Numbered from the stretch's first letter, positions 18,367 through 29,807 are shown. The stretch: 64,000 bases of DNA from Lysobacter auxotrophicus (GCF_027924565.1 NZ_AP027041.1:1364001-1428000); one strand, 5' to 3'. A program made the numbers and translations. Notes: a model not told the origin generated them from the sequence alone.

Positions 18367-18636
18367 TCAGGCGGCCTTGAGCGCCTTGATGCGGGCGTTC
18401 AGGCGGGCCTTGTGGCGGGCAGCCTTGTTCTTGTGGATCAGGCCGCGCGAGCTGAAGCGATCGAGGATCGGCTGCGCGACGGCGAAGGCGGACTCGGCGC
18501 CGGCGGCGTCGTTCTCGCCCAGGGCCTTGAGCACCTTCTTGACGGCGGTACGCAGCATCGAACGCTGGCTGGCGTTGCGGGCATTGCGGACCACGGTCTG
18601 CTTGGCGCGCTTCTTGGCGGACTTGATGTTGGCCAC
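18367..18636 (-). CDS. rpsT: 30S ribosomal protein S20
   Basis: An 89-residue S20 protein ([34 protein letters not shown]...) of normal length, binding 16S rRNA. It is divergent from murJ, the typical arrangement in gammaproteobacteria. A clear promoter lies about 55 bp upstream. Confidence 0.99.
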   Translation of the reverse strand: MANIKSAKKRAKQTVVRNARNASQRSMLRTAVKKVLKALGENDAAGAESAFAVAQPILDRFSSRGLIHKNKAARHKARLNARIKALKAA

Positions 18637-18690
18637 GGCGAATTCCTGGAAACTGGTAGTGAAAGGGGTCTGGGGACAATCAGACCAGAA

Positions 18691-18719
18691 AGTATGGAGG
18701 ATTCAGTGGGTTGCGTCAA
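18691..18719 (-). promoter_or_regulatory. Sigma-70 promoter for rpsT
   Basis: On the minus strand, TTGACG (18719-18714) and CATACT (18696-18691) are separated by exactly 17 bases. The predicted leader before rpsT is about 50 bases. Confidence 0.75.
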
Positions 18720-18758
18720 CAACAACGCCGGCGGCGGCCGGACTGCGGGAGGGCGGGC

Positions 18759-20366
18759 TTGAGCGCGCCGAAGATGCTGAAAGGGCTGCTGTCGTTCAGC
18801 AGCATGACCATGGTCTCGCGCGTGCTGGGCCTGGTCCGCGACATCGCGATCAACCAGGCGTTCGGCGCCAATGCGGGCACCGATGCGTTCTGGGTCGCGT
18901 TCCGGATCCCGAACTTCATGCGCCGGCTGTTCGCGGAAGGTTCGTTTTCCACGGCGTTCGTGCCGGTCTTCACGGAAATCAAGGAAACCCGGCCGCACCA
19001 GGACCTCAAGGAACTGGTCGCGCGCGTGTCCGGCACGCTGGGCGGGATCCTGATGGTGCTGACGGCGCTGGGGCTGATCTTCACCCCGCAGATCGCCGCC
19101 GTCTTCAGCCCGGGCTCGCTCGACAACGCGCCCAAGTTCGGGCTTACCGTCGACCTGTTACGGCTGACCTTCCCCTTCATCCTGTTCGTGTCGCTCACCG
19201 CGCTGGCGGGCGGGGCGCTCAACAGCTTCCACCGGTTCGGGCTGCCGGCGTTCACGCCGGTGATCCTCAACCTCTTCATGATCGCCGGCGCCCTGTGGCT
19301 CGCGCCGCATCTGGAAGTGCCGATCCTCGCGCTGGGCTGGGCCGTGCTGGCCGGCGGCATCGCGCAGCTGGTGTTCCAGCTGCCGGCGCTGCGCAAGCTC
19401 GACCTGCTGACCTTGCCCAGGTGGGGCTGGACGCACCCGGACGTGCGCAAGGTGATGCGCCTGATGGTGCCGACGCTGTTCGGCTCGTCGGTGGCGCAGA
19501 TCAACCTGCTGCTCGATACGGTGATCGCGTCGCTGCTGTTCGTCGGCTCGCAGACGTGGCTCTCGCAGGCCGACCGGTTCCTCGAACTGCCGCTGGGCGT
19601 GTTCGGCGTGGCGCTGGGCACGGTGATCCTGCCGGCGCTGTCGCGGCACCACGTCAAGACCGACACCGAAGGGTTTTCGAAGGCGCTCGACTGGGGCCTG
19701 CGCACGACCCTGCTCATCGCGATGCCGGCGATGCTTGGCTTGATGTTCCTGGCCGAGCCGCTGGTGGCGACGCTGTTCCAGCGCGGCAAGTTCACCGCGT
19801 TCGACACGCAGATGGCGGCGATGTCGGTGTTCGGCCTGAGCTTCGGCCTGCCGGCCTTCGCGCTGGTGAAGATCGTGCTGCCGGCGTTCTACGCGCGGCA
19901 GGACACGCGCACGCCGGTGCGGGCGGGCATCGCTTCGCTCATCGCGAACATGGTGCTGAACATCGCCTTCCTCTGGGTGCTCTACCTGCTGTGGACCACG
20001 CCGGAAGTGCGCGCGAAGGGCGTGCTCACCGCGCTGGAACAGACGCCCGGCCTGCACCTCGCGCTGGGTTTCGCGAGCGCCGCGGCGAGTTACCTCAACC
20101 TCGCACTGCTGTGGCACTGGCTGCGCAAGGCCGGCGTGTACGAACGCCAGCCGGGCTGGCTGCGCTACCTGATGCGGTTACTGGTCGCGTGCGCGGCGAT
20201 GTCCGCGGCGCTGTGGGCCGGACTGCAGTGGGCGCCGACGTTTACCCAGATCGGCCAATGGGCGCGTCTGGGCTGGCTGGCGGTGCTCGTCGGAGGCGGT
20301 GGGCTGGTGTATGTCGTCGCGCTGCTGGCGCTGGGCTTCCGTCCGCGCGACCTGCGCGAGCACTGA
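18759..20366 (+). CDS. murJ: Lipid II flippase MurJ
   Basis: A roughly 535-residue inner-membrane protein of the MVF superfamily with about 14 membrane segments. It flips lipid II for peptidoglycan synthesis. The family start region SFSSMTMVSRVLGLVRDIAINQAFG is present. TTG at 18759 (giving MSAPKMLKGLL) is preferred because GGGAGG lies 6-7 bases before it; an ATG at 18774 is the alternative. It leads the row murJ-ribF-ileS-lspA-ispH. Confidence 0.96.
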   Translation: MSAPKMLKGLLSFSSMTMVSRVLGLVRDIAINQAFGANAGTDAFWVAFRIPNFMRRLFAEGSFSTAFVPVFTEIKETRPHQDLKELVARVSGTLGGILMVLTALGLIFTPQIAAVFSPGSLDNAPKFGLTVDLLRLTFPFILFVSLTALAGGALNSFHRFGLPAFTPVILNLFMIAGALWLAPHLEVPILALGWAVLAGGIAQLVFQLPALRKLDLLTLPRWGWTHPDVRKVMRLMVPTLFGSSVAQINLLLDTVIASLLFVGSQTWLSQADRFLELPLGVFGVALGTVILPALSRHHVKTDTEGFSKALDWGLRTTLLIAMPAMLGLMFLAEPLVATLFQRGKFTAFDTQMAAMSVFGLSFGLPAFALVKIVLPAFYARQDTRTPVRAGIASLIANMVLNIAFLWVLYLLWTTPEVRAKGVLTALEQTPGLHLALGFASAAASYLNLALLWHWLRKAGVYERQPGWLRYLMRLLVACAAMSAALWAGLQWAPTFTQIGQWARLGWLAVLVGGGGLVYVVALLALGFRPRDLREH

Positions 20367-20406
20367 GCGGACCATACGGTGAGCCTTGGATCCGCGCCGC
20401 CCCGGC

Positions 20407-20412
20407 TATACT
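20407..20412 (+). promoter_or_regulatory. -10-like TATACT eight bases before ribF
   Basis: TATACT is placed so that transcription would start at about the ribF ATG (20421), giving a leaderless or nearly leaderless transcript. A weak -35-like CTTGGA is at 20385-20390. Confidence 0.4.
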
Positions 20413-20420
20413 TCGGAACG

Positions 20421-21371
20421 ATGAGCAGGCTGTTTCGTGACGTCGAAGGCGGGCCCCGATGCCCGCACGGCAGTGTGGTCTGCATCGGCGCATTCGACGG
20501 CCTGCACCTGGGCCACCAGGCGCTGGTGCGCCACGCGCTCGCCCGCGCGCGCGCGCTCGACGTGCCCTGCGTGGTGCTGAGTTTCGAGCCGCTGCCGCGC
20601 GAGTTCTTCGCGCCGAACGACCCGCCGCCGCGCCTGATGCTGCCGCGTACCAAGGCCGGTCGCCTGTTCGAAATGGGCGTCGACCAGCTTGGCCTGCTGC
20701 GTTTCGACCGCCGACTGTGTTCGCTCACCGCCGAGGAATTCGCGCAGCAGGTGCTCGTGCACCGGCTGTCCGCGCGCGAAGTCTGGGTCGGTCCGGAGTT
20801 CCGCTTCGGCAAGGCGCGCGGTGGCGACATCAACGTGCTGCAGGCGGTCGGGCAGGCGAACGGTTTCATCGCCGGCGAGATCGAACCGGTGATGCTCGAT
20901 GGCGAACGCGTCTCGGCGACGCGCATCCGCCAGGCGCTGCGCGCGGGCGATTTCGAAACCGCCGGGCGTTTCCTCGGGCGTCCGTACGCCATCGCCGGCC
21001 ACGTGGTGCAGGGCAAGCAACTCGGTCGCACGCTGGGATTCCCCACCGCGAACCTGCGCTTCGGCGGTCGCACGCCCGCGCTGTCCGGCATCTACGCCAC
21101 GTGGGTGCACGGGGTCGGCGATGCGCCGCGCGCGTCGGTGTCGAGCCTTGGGACGCGCCCGACCGTGGACGGCGTCGAGCCGCTGCTGGAAGCGCATCTT
21201 TTCGATTTCGATGGCGACCTCTACGGGCGCCGCATCGAAGTCGAGTTCGTCGCCAAGCTGCGCGACGAACTGAAGTTTTCCGATCTGCCGGCGTTGACCG
21301 CGCAGATGCATCGCGATGCTGCGCAAGCACGCGAGATCCTTTCGAAAGAACAACACCACGCCTTTGCCTGA
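20421..21371 (+). CDS. ribF: Bifunctional riboflavin kinase / FAD synthetase
   Basis: A 316-residue enzyme that makes FMN and FAD. The N-terminal FAD-synthetase domain has the nucleotidyl-transferase motif GAFDGLHLGHQ and later DGERVSATRIRQAL. The C-terminal riboflavin-kinase domain has GRTLGFPTANL and the segment ...GIYATWV. It lies directly upstream of ileS with a nine-base gap, the usual order in proteobacteria. The start at 20421 removes a non-conserved upstream stretch. Confidence 0.97.
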   Translation: MSRLFRDVEGGPRCPHGSVVCIGAFDGLHLGHQALVRHALARARALDVPCVVLSFEPLPREFFAPNDPPPRLMLPRTKAGRLFEMGVDQLGLLRFDRRLCSLTAEEFAQQVLVHRLSAREVWVGPEFRFGKARGGDINVLQAVGQANGFIAGEIEPVMLDGERVSATRIRQALRAGDFETAGRFLGRPYAIAGHVVQGKQLGRTLGFPTANLRFGGRTPALSGIYATWVHGVGDAPRASVSSLGTRPTVDGVEPLLEAHLFDFDGDLYGRRIEVEFVAKLRDELKFSDLPALTAQMHRDAAQAREILSKEQHHAFA

Positions 21372-21380
21372 GCGCCGCTT

Positions 21381-24257
21381 GTGACCGCCCAAGATCCCAA
21401 CCAGTACAAAGCCACCCTGCATCTGCCCGCCACGGATTTCCCGATGCGCGGCGACCTGCCCAAGCGCGAGCCGGAAACGCTCGCGCGCTGGGAGGCCGAC
21501 GGCCTGTACGCGCAGATCCGCGAGAAGGTCGGCAAGCGCGAGCGCAGCTTCGTGCTGCACGACGGCCCGCCGTACGCGAACGGTGCGATCCACATCGGCC
21601 ACGCGGTCAACAAGGTCCTGAAGGACCTCGTCGTGAAGTCCAAGCTCATGGCCGGCTATGACGCGCCGTACGTGCCGGGCTGGGATTGCCACGGCCTGCC
21701 GATCGAACACCAGGTCGAGAAGAAGTTCGGCAAGGTCGGCGAGAAGCTCGACGCCAACGAGTTCCGCCAGAAGTGCCGCGAATACGCGAGCGAGCAGATC
21801 GACCTGCAGCGCCGCGACTTCAAGCGCCTGGGCGTCGTCGGCGACTGGGAAAACCCGTATCGCACCATGGATTTCCGCTACGAGGCCGACATCATGCGGT
21901 CGCTGGCGAAGATCGTGGAACGCGGCCACCTGGTGCGCGGCGCCAAGCCGGTGCACTGGTGTTTCGAGTGCGGTTCCGCGCTGGCCGAAGCGGAGATCGA
22001 ATACGCCGACAAGGAATCCTGGGCGATCGACGTCGCCTACGACGCGCGCGAGCCGCGCCGGTTCGCCGCGATCTTCGGCGCGGACGTGGACGACGGCGTG
22101 CGCGTGGCGATGCCGATCTGGACCACCACGCCGTGGACGCTGCCGGCGAGTTTGGCGATCAGCGTCGGGCCGGAGCTCGACTACGTGCTGGTCGAAGGCC
22201 CGCGCACGCCCGATGGCGGCCGTCGCCTGCTCGTGCTGGCGCAAGCGCTCGCCGGCAAGGCGTTGTCGCGCTACGGCGTCGACGAGGTGACGATCCTCGG
22301 CCGCGCGCTGGGGCGCGACCTCGAGAACGCGCTGATGGCGCATCCGTTCTACGCCGAGCGCGATATCCCGGTGCTGGTCGGCGACCACGTGTCCGCCGAG
22401 GACGGCACCGGCATGGTCCACACCGCGCCCGGCCACGGCCCGGACGACTATGCGGTCTCGCAGAAGTACGGCCTGATCGATCGCTACACCGCCGCGCAGA
22501 TCAATCCGGTCGACGCCAAGGGCGTGTACCTGCCGACCACCCCGCCGGCCGACGGCGTCGTGCTCGCCGGCCAGTTCCTGTGGAAGGCCAACGACGTGCT
22601 GGTCGACGTGGTGCGCGCGAGCGGCCACCTGCTCGCTGCGCACAAGCTCACGCACAGCTATCCGCATTGCTGGCGCCACAAGAAGCCGGTGATCTTCCGC
22701 GCCACGCCGCAGTGGTTCATCTCGATGGAGCAGGCCAACCTGCGTCGCGATGCGCTCAGCGAGATCGGCAAGGTCGCGTGGGTGCCCGAGTGGGGCGAGG
22801 CGCGCATCTACAACATGATCGAAGGCCGCCCGGACTGGACGATCTCGCGCCAGCGCTACTGGGGCGTGCCGATCGCGCTGTTCTTCCATCGCGAGACGGG
22901 CGAGATCCATCCGCGTTCGGCCGAACTGATGCGTCAGGTCGCGGCGAAGGTCGAAACCGCGGGCGCCGACGCATGGTACGCGATGACCGCCGAGGAACTG
23001 CTCGGCGATGAAGCCTCGCAGTACGAGAAGGTCACCGACATCCTGGATGTCTGGTTCGACTCCGGTGTCAGCCACGAATGCGTGCTCGCGCAGCGACCGG
23101 ACGACGGCCTGTACAAGCCGGCCGACCTGTACCTGGAAGGCTCCGACCAGCATCGCGGCTGGTTCCATTCCTCGCTGCTCACCGGCGTGGCGATGGACGG
23201 CGTCGCGCCGTACCGCCAGGTCCTGACGCACGGTTTCACCGTGGACGAGCAGGGCAAGAAGATGTCCAAGTCGCTCGGCAACACGGTCGAGCCGCAGAAG
23301 GTCATCAACGCGATGGGCGCCGACGTGCTGCGCCTGTGGATCGCCTCCACCGACTACCGCAACGAGATGTCGGTGTCGGACAACATCCTCAAGCGCACCT
23401 CCGACGTGTACCGCCGCATCCGCAACACGGCGCGCTTCCTGCTGGCGAACCTCAACGGGTTCGAGCCGGCGACGCACCTGCGTCCGCTGGAGGACATGGT
23501 CGCGCTGGACCGCTGGATCGTGCATCGCGCCGCCGAACTGCAGGACCGCATCGCCAGTGCGTACGAGCGCTACGACTTCGCCGAGATCGTGCAGGCGCTG
23601 TCGAACTTCTGCTCGGTCGACCTGGGGTCGCTGTACCTGGACGTCACCAAGGACCGCCTCTACACGATGCCGGAAGACTCGCGCGGCCGCCGTTCGGCGC
23701 AGAGCGCGATGTACCGCATCGCCGAGGCGTTCGTGCGCTGGATCGCGCCGATCCTGGCGTTCACCGCCGACGAGATGTGGCGCCATCTGCCGGCCGTCAC
23801 CGAACACGGCCCGCGCGAGGAGAACGTCCTGTTCGCGACGTGGTACGACGGCCTGGCGCTGCTGCCGGAAGACGCGCCCCTGTCGGCGGAGGATTTCGAT
23901 CGCCTGCTCGCGCTGCGCGAGGAAGTCAGCAAGACGCTGGAACCGATGCGCGCCGCCGGCGAGATCGGCGCCGCGCTGGAAGCGGAGATCAGCCTCAAGG
24001 CCGGCGTCGCCGACCAGAACTGGCTGGCGCCGTTCGCCGATGAGCTGCGTTTCCTGTTCATCAGCGGCGACGTGGACGTGGTGGCCGATGACGCCATCAA
24101 GGACGTCGCCGTGCTCGCCACGCCGACCACCAAGACCAAGTGCGTGCGCTGCTGGCAGTACCGTGGCGACATCGGCAGCGACCAGGCGCATCCGCAGCTG
24201 TGCGGCCGCTGCGTCACCAACATCGCCGGCGAAGGCGAACACCGGGAGTGGTTCTGA
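21381..24257 (+). CDS. ileS: Isoleucyl-tRNA synthetase
   Basis: A 958-residue class I synthetase starting with GTG at 21381. The HIGH motif ([15 protein letters not shown]) and KMSKS motif (KKMSKSLGN) are present. The editing domain lies between them, and the C-terminal zinc module has paired cysteines ([10 protein letters not shown]...CGRCV). It charges tRNA-Ile. Its stop codon overlaps the lspA start (TGATG), so the two are coupled. No T-box-like leader is seen, as expected outside Gram-positives. Confidence 0.98.
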   Translation: MTAQDPNQYKATLHLPATDFPMRGDLPKREPETLARWEADGLYAQIREKVGKRERSFVLHDGPPYANGAIHIGHAVNKVLKDLVVKSKLMAGYDAPYVPGWDCHGLPIEHQVEKKFGKVGEKLDANEFRQKCREYASEQIDLQRRDFKRLGVVGDWENPYRTMDFRYEADIMRSLAKIVERGHLVRGAKPVHWCFECGSALAEAEIEYADKESWAIDVAYDAREPRRFAAIFGADVDDGVRVAMPIWTTTPWTLPASLAISVGPELDYVLVEGPRTPDGGRRLLVLAQALAGKALSRYGVDEVTILGRALGRDLENALMAHPFYAERDIPVLVGDHVSAEDGTGMVHTAPGHGPDDYAVSQKYGLIDRYTAAQINPVDAKGVYLPTTPPADGVVLAGQFLWKANDVLVDVVRASGHLLAAHKLTHSYPHCWRHKKPVIFRATPQWFISMEQANLRRDALSEIGKVAWVPEWGEARIYNMIEGRPDWTISRQRYWGVPIALFFHRETGEIHPRSAELMRQVAAKVETAGADAWYAMTAEELLGDEASQYEKVTDILDVWFDSGVSHECVLAQRPDDGLYKPADLYLEGSDQHRGWFHSSLLTGVAMDGVAPYRQVLTHGFTVDEQGKKMSKSLGNTVEPQKVINAMGADVLRLWIASTDYRNEMSVSDNILKRTSDVYRRIRNTARFLLANLNGFEPATHLRPLEDMVALDRWIVHRAAELQDRIASAYERYDFAEIVQALSNFCSVDLGSLYLDVTKDRLYTMPEDSRGRRSAQSAMYRIAEAFVRWIAPILAFTADEMWRHLPAVTEHGPREENVLFATWYDGLALLPEDAPLSAEDFDRLLALREEVSKTLEPMRAAGEIGAALEAEISLKAGVADQNWLAPFADELRFLFISGDVDVVADDAIKDVAVLATPTTKTKCVRCWQYRGDIGSDQAHPQLCGRCVTNIAGEGEHREWF

Positions 24258-24763
24258 TGGCGCCGGTCCGTCCCAACGCGCTGCCGTGGCTGGTCGTCTC
24301 GGCCGTGGTCATCGTGCTCGACCAGCTCACCAAGCTGTGGGTACTCAGCTCGCTGCCGGAGTACACCGCGATCCCGGTCATCGACGGCTTCTGGAACTGG
24401 TACCGCACCTACAACACCGGTGCGGCGTTCAGTTTCCTCAGCGATGCCGGCGGCTGGCAGAAGTACTTCTTCGTCGTGCTGGCGGTGGCGATCAGCGGCC
24501 TGCTGGGCTGGTGGCTGAGCCGCACGCCGCGTCGCGACTGGAAGAGCGCGCTGCCGTACGCGCTGGTGATCGGCGGCGCGGTGGGCAACGTCATCGACCG
24601 CCTGATGCACGGGCACGTGGTCGATTTCATCCAGTGGTACTGGGGAGATCACTATTGGCCCGCGTTCAACGTGGCCGATTCGGCGATCGTCGCCGGCGCC
24701 ATCGGCATCGCCCTGTTCGGGCTGTTCAGCAAGCCCGCGGCGACCGTCGCGCAGCGCCGGTAG
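24257..24763 (+). CDS. lspA: Lipoprotein signal peptidase (signal peptidase II)
   Basis: A 168-residue inner-membrane aspartic protease with four membrane helices. It cleaves the signal peptide of diacylglyceryl-prolipoproteins. Conserved motifs: [30 protein letters not shown] and FNVADSAI, the last two with the catalytic aspartates. The start overlaps the ileS stop by one base. Confidence 0.97.
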   Translation: MAPVRPNALPWLVVSAVVIVLDQLTKLWVLSSLPEYTAIPVIDGFWNWYRTYNTGAAFSFLSDAGGWQKYFFVVLAVAISGLLGWWLSRTPRRDWKSALPYALVIGGAVGNVIDRLMHGHVVDFIQWYWGDHYWPAFNVADSAIVAGAIGIALFGLFSKPAATVAQRR

Positions 24764-24766
24764 AAT
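24761..24766 (+). promoter_or_regulatory. -10-like TAGAAT seven bases before ispH
   Basis: TAGAAT overlaps the lspA stop codon and sits seven bases before the ispH ATG. It could drive a leaderless ispH transcript in addition to read-through from lspA. No good -35 element is visible. Confidence 0.35.
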
Positions 24767-24773
24767 AAGTCTC

Positions 24774-25724
24774 ATGGACGTCCTGCTCGCCAATCCCCGC
24801 GGTTTCTGTGCCGGTGTCGACCGCGCCATCGAGATCGTCAAGCGCGCCATCGAGACGCTCGGCGCGCCGATCTACGTGCGCCACGAAGTCGTGCACAACC
24901 GGTTCGTCGTGGACGACCTCAAGCACCGCGGCGCGATCTTCGTCGAGGAACTCGACGAGGTGCCCGACAACGCGACGGTGATCTTCAGCGCCCACGGCGT
25001 CGCCCGTGCGGTGCGCCTGGAAGCCGAACGTCGCGGGCTGAAGGTATTCGACGCGACCTGCCCGCTGGTGACCAAGGTGCACCTGGAAGTCGCGCGCCAG
25101 TGCCGTGCTGGCCGCGACGTCATCCTGATCGGCCACGAGGGCCATCCGGAAGTGGAGGGCACGATGGGCCAGTGGCGCCGCGAGGCCGGCGCCGGTCGCA
25201 TCTACCTGGTCGAGGACAGCGACGACGTCGCCGCGCTGCAGATCGACCAGCCCGAAAACGTCGCCTACACCACGCAGACGACGCTGTCGGTGGACGACAC
25301 CCGCACCGTGATCGAAGCGCTGCGCGCGAAGTTCCCGGCCATCCAGGGCCCGAAGAACGACGACATCTGCTACGCCACCCAGAACCGCCAGGATGCCGTG
25401 CGCGAACTCGCCGCGCGCTGCGACCTGGTGCTGGTGGTCGGCTCGGTCAACAGCTCCAACTCCAATCGCCTGCGCGAGCTGGCCGAGCGCGAGGGCGTGG
25501 AGGCGTACCTGATCGACGGCGCCATCGAGATCGACCCGAAGTGGGTGGCCGGTCGCCAGCGCATCGGCGTCACCGCCGGGGCGTCCGCGCCGGAAGTCCT
25601 CGTGCGCGGCGTGATCGACCGCCTGCGCGAGCTGGGCGCCGGGCACGTGTCCGATCTGGACGGCGAGCCGGAGAACATGGTCTTCGCCCTGCCGAAGGAG
25701 CTGCGCCTGCAACTGGTCGATTGA
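24774..25724 (+). CDS. ispH: 4-hydroxy-3-methylbut-2-enyl diphosphate reductase
   Basis: A 316-residue Fe-S enzyme that performs the last step of the MEP isoprenoid pathway, giving IPP and DMAPP. The three cluster cysteines are C12 (NPRGFCAGV), C96 (FDATCPLV) and C199 ([11 protein letters not shown]). The substrate-binding region SSNSNRL is also present. It is the last protein gene of the murJ-to-ispH row; the stop codon overlaps a tRNA promoter. Confidence 0.98.
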   Translation: MDVLLANPRGFCAGVDRAIEIVKRAIETLGAPIYVRHEVVHNRFVVDDLKHRGAIFVEELDEVPDNATVIFSAHGVARAVRLEAERRGLKVFDATCPLVTKVHLEVARQCRAGRDVILIGHEGHPEVEGTMGQWRREAGAGRIYLVEDSDDVAALQIDQPENVAYTTQTTLSVDDTRTVIEALRAKFPAIQGPKNDDICYATQNRQDAVRELAARCDLVLVVGSVNSSNSNRLRELAEREGVEAYLIDGAIEIDPKWVAGRQRIGVTAGASAPEVLVRGVIDRLRELGAGHVSDLDGEPENMVFALPKELRLQLVD

Positions 25725-25750
25725 CCTGCCTGCCGGCCAGCGCCTAGAAT
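25721..25750 (+). promoter_or_regulatory. Promoter for tRNA-Thr
   Basis: TTGACC (25721-25726) and TAGAAT (25745-25750) are separated by 18 bases. The -35 element overlaps the ispH stop codon. The predicted 5' leader before the mature tRNA is about 60 bases and contains a small hairpin. Confidence 0.7.
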
Positions 25751-25820
25751 TCCCGTCTTCGCGGAGAGCGCTCCGCGGCACGGCCCGAGCGGCCCGCCCA
25801 CGCGCTTCGCAGCAACATCC

Positions 25821-25896
25821 GCCGGAATAGCTCAGTTGGTAGAGCGGCGCATTCGTAATGCGTAGGTCGTAGGTTCGATTCCTATTTCCGGCACCA
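25821..25896 (+). tRNA. tRNA-Thr (anticodon CGT)
   Basis: A 76-base cloverleaf. The acceptor stem GCCGGAA pairs with TTCCGGC, followed by ACCA, so CCA is encoded. The D arm (GCTCAGTTGGTAGAGC), the anticodon arm (GCGCA TTCGTAA TGCGT, anticodon CGT reading ACG) and the T arm (GTAGG TTCGATT CCTAT) are all complete. Confidence 0.97.
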
Positions 25897-25909
25897 GTTT
25901 GTATTTAAA

Positions 25910-25936
25910 GCCCCGCTTCGGCGGGGCTTCTTTTTT
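25910..25936 (+). terminator. Terminator after tRNA-Thr
   Basis: A 7-bp stem GCCCCGC (25910-25916) with GCGGGGC (25921-25927), loop TTCG, followed by a T-rich tail to 25936. It resembles the terminator after rpmA. Confidence 0.9.
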
Positions 25937-26030
25937 GTGCGGCCGGATGCGTGCGTCGATGCCGAGGCCCCTTCACGCCTGCTCCGCGCCGTCGATGGAA
26001 CAGTCCCCACTTTCCCAGTGGAGTGGAACG

Positions 26031-26696
26031 ATGGCGGGCATCGACAGGAACGTGAAGCGCATCGGCGAACTGCTCAAGAAGATCGACATCGCGATGCTGA
26101 CGACGACGGGCGAGGGCGGCTTCCTGATGAGCCGGCCGCTGTCCACGCAGGACGCGCGGTTCGATGGCCGGCGCGTCTGGTTCTTCACCGAGACCGACAG
26201 CCCGAAAGTCGCCGAGATCCGCCGCAACCCGAAGGTCAACCTCGCCTACGCGAGCAAGGGCAAGAACGTCTACATCTCCATGACCGGCACCGCGCGGGTG
26301 AACCGCGACCGCGAGATGATCGAGGAGTTGTGGAACGACGCGATGAAGGCGTTCTTTCCGAAGGGAAAGAACGATCCGAACCTCACGCTGCTCGAAGTGG
26401 ACGTGCACTCGGTCGAATACTGGGACGGCCCGGGTTCGTGGATCGGCAAGGCGGTCAGCTTCATCATTGCGCGCGTGACGAAGAACGAGGAGGTGATGGG
26501 CGAGAACCGCATTGTCGACCTCAGCGAGAAGCGTCCGCGCAAGCGCCTGCCGCCATCGCACAAGGATGCGCGTTCCGGGGCGAAGCGCGCCGCGGCGAAA
26601 GCGCCGAAAAAGGCGGCAAAGACGGTGGCGAAGAAGGCGACCGCCAAGCGGACGGGAACAGCGAAGAAGGCTGCTGCCAAACGCACATCGCGCTGA
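26031..26696 (+). CDS. General-stress-type FMN-binding split-barrel protein with histone-H1-like tail
   Basis: A 221-residue protein. Residues about 1-165 are a pyridoxamine 5'-phosphate oxidase-like split barrel of the general stress protein 26 type (IAMLTTTGEGGFLMSRPLS, RRVWFFTETDSPKVAEIRRNPKVNLAYAS, ISMTGTARVNRDREMIEELWND). Flavin binding is likely; an enzyme reaction is not established for the family. Residues about 185-221 are an Ala/Lys-rich tail (KAAKTVAKKATAKRTGTAKK) that resembles H1-like DNA-binding tails. The start at 26031 is used because conserved sequence begins there. Confidence 0.88.
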   Translation: MAGIDRNVKRIGELLKKIDIAMLTTTGEGGFLMSRPLSTQDARFDGRRVWFFTETDSPKVAEIRRNPKVNLAYASKGKNVYISMTGTARVNRDREMIEELWNDAMKAFFPKGKNDPNLTLLEVDVHSVEYWDGPGSWIGKAVSFIIARVTKNEEVMGENRIVDLSEKRPRKRLPPSHKDARSGAKRAAAKAPKKAAKTVAKKATAKRTGTAKKAAAKRTSR

Positions 26697-26745
26697 CTGT
26701 TGGCTTGTGCGCGCGACGTGCATGCCTGCCGTGCGTCGCGATTCG

Positions 26746-26782
26746 CCCTCACCCCAGCCCCTCTCCCGCGGCGGGAGAGGGG
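26746..26782. repeat. CCCTCACCCC...CCTCTCCCGC/GCGGGAGAGG palindromic repeat
   Basis: A GC-rich hairpin (CCCCTCTCCCGC with GCGGGAGAGGGG) preceded by CCCTCACCCC. Two more copies lie at 61491-61530 and 61571-61608. Confidence 0.75.
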
Positions 26783-26977
26783 CTTCAACTCCATTGCCTG
26801 CGCTGCTGCGGCGTGTTCGATGCAGCACCACGCTGCAGCACAATCGTCATGAATGTTTCGTCACCGCGTTGCGGCTGAACGATTCATCTACCGGCAATCT
26901 GATGTTCACCGTTTTTTAGCGTCCGGATCGCCACCATGCCGCCAGTTTTTTCGACAGGGGCATGAAAGGTGTCGAAC

Positions 26978-27265
26978 ATGCAGGTCAATGTCTTCGTGGT
27001 GGGACAGAACGAAGGATTCGTGGTGGCGCCGTGCGGTGCACCGCTTCCCGGCGACGAGATGGACGCGCTCGGCGAAGTACGGTTCGGGTGGTCGGTGGAC
27101 AGCGACCACGTCGTGCCGAAGCTGGACTGGATGGGGATCGTCAAGGACATCGACGCGCGCGGTTACAGCATCGTGCCGCACGGCGACGTCGGCGGCCTGC
27201 TCGGCCTGCCGCAGCACGAACTGGGCGCGGTGTATCCGGAGCGTCACATGCGTATCGCCGCGTAA
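26978..27265 (+). CDS. Small protein of unknown function
   Basis: A 95-residue acidic protein with no family I recognise (begins MQVNVFVVGQNEGFVV, includes KLDWMGIVKDIDARGYSIVPHGDVGGLLGLP). It has balanced amino-acid use, unlike the Arg/Ala-rich shadow frames nearby, and a GAAAGG ribosome-binding site ten bases before ATG 26978. An in-frame GTG nine bases upstream is the other start option. It lies alone between the stress protein and radA. Confidence is moderate. Confidence 0.55.
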   Translation: MQVNVFVVGQNEGFVVAPCGAPLPGDEMDALGEVRFGWSVDSDHVVPKLDWMGIVKDIDARGYSIVPHGDVGGLLGLPQHELGAVYPERHMRIAA

Positions 27266-27338
27266 GCGGCTCGCCCGCGTCTCGCTTTCCGCGACGCGGG
27301 CCGGGTAGAGTGCCGGCAGTTCCTCGCCGCCCGCCCCC

Positions 27339-28739
<1,401 letters not shown>

Positions 28740-28749
28740 GGCAGCTCGG

Positions 28750-29235
28750 TTACGGCTCGCCGTGGTCGGGTGCGACGACGGAGCGGCGGTGGCGTCGCAG
28801 CACGGCTTCATCGCCCGTGCCGAATGCGGCGAAGCCGCCCTCCACGCCGAGTGAAAACGACGCGCCGGCGAGGAACGCCAGCAGAAGGCTAGAGCCCGAC
28901 GCAACGATGAGCGCCAGCCCGGTGCAGACGAGGCAGACGAACTGCAGCAGGAGGCGCGCGTTCAGGCCCGCCCTGTCCCAGTCGCGCCGGCGTGCGTAAC
29001 CCCCGTGACCGGCACCGTGCCGGGCGAGTCCGCGGGCGAGATCACGGTTGATCCAGCGGGGGCCGTGGAGGCGCTGCGTCCCCGGCAGGCTGGCGAACCA
29101 GAGCAGGACGGCGCCGGACAGATACAGCGCCACGGGTGCCCACATCGCGCCGTTCTTCGCGAAAACAACGCTGATCGCCGTAAGCGCGAGAACGTGCAGG
29201 CTGGCGATGAGCCTGCCCGAGAATCGATGTCGCAT
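28750..29235 (-). CDS. Hypothetical membrane protein
   Basis: A 161-residue protein of unknown function. Four hydrophobic segments are visible (about residues 10-27, 33-50, 95-112 and 115-135). A basic stretch between them (RWINRDLARGLARHGAGHGGYARRRDW) should face the cytoplasm. I recognise no family. Plausible start MRHRFSGRL at 29235. It is convergent with radA. Confidence 0.6.
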   Translation of the reverse strand: MRHRFSGRLIASLHVLALTAISVVFAKNGAMWAPVALYLSGAVLLWFASLPGTQRLHGPRWINRDLARGLARHGAGHGGYARRRDWDRAGLNARLLLQFVCLVCTGLALIVASGSSLLLAFLAGASFSLGVEGGFAAFGTGDEAVLRRHRRSVVAPDHGEP

Positions 29236-29310
29236 TCGTCCTGCCCCCCGTCGCGTACTGCGACGGTGCGATGGTAGGGCGGTGCCGCGTCCGATGCACC
29301 ATGCGCGCGG

Positions 29311-29757
29311 TCAGGCCTCGATCGCCTCCCCGAACGCCAGCATCTGCGCGCGGACATCGTCCGTCAGCGCGGCGCGCATGCGGGCTTCATCGATGCAGCG
29401 CACGGCCCACCGCGGCGTCATGCCCGAGGTTCGCGCATCGAAGGTGCAGATCGCCAGGAAATAGCTCGGCCCCGGGCCCGCCGCGTACCAGAGCGAATCC
29501 CAGTGCGCCGGCCCGGCGCGCGTGCGGTTGTCCGGATCGTGCCCGTCGAGCTGGTAGGCGATCTTGACCACGGTCAGCGCGTCGCCCATGACCGGGCCGA
29601 CCGGTGTGGGGAAGCACAACGCGTCGAATGCCGCCTGCAATCGCATGGCGTCGCGCTGCACGACGAGGCGATGCCAGAGCACGATCCAGCCGACGAGGAC
29701 CGTCGACACCACGACGGTTCCCAGCCAGATCACGATGATCCATCGCGCGGCGCCCAT
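29311..29757 (-). CDS. Hypothetical protein with one N-terminal membrane anchor
   Basis: A 148-residue protein. Residues about 5-28 form a membrane segment (WIIVIWLGTVVVSTVLVGWIVLW). The rest is soluble and probably periplasmic (FPTPVGPVMGDALTVVKIAYQLDG...). No family is recognised. It lies on the same strand as the preceding hypothetical membrane protein and purU, so the three may be cotranscribed. Confidence 0.6.
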   Translation of the reverse strand: MGAARWIIVIWLGTVVVSTVLVGWIVLWHRLVVQRDAMRLQAAFDALCFPTPVGPVMGDALTVVKIAYQLDGHDPDNRTRAGPAHWDSLWYAAGPGPSYFLAICTFDARTSGMTPRWAVRCIDEARMRAALTDDVRAQMLAFGEAIEA

Positions 29758-29807
29758 GGCCGCACCTTACGCCGCGCGTGTGTGCGCGCGGCGAATGCGT
29801 ATTCAGT

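Noticed and set aside
21300-21380. T-box or other riboswitch upstream of ileS (and of alaS)
   Set aside because: The ileS gap is only nine bases after ribF, and the alaS leader shows no stem set or terminator of T-box type. T-boxes are also not expected in this lineage.
20406-24242. A very long open frame (about 1,278 codons) on the minus strand opposite ribF and ileS
   Set aside because: It is the mirror of real genes in GC-rich DNA. It is Arg/Ala/His-rich with no motif, whereas the plus strand shows full ribF and ileS motifs.
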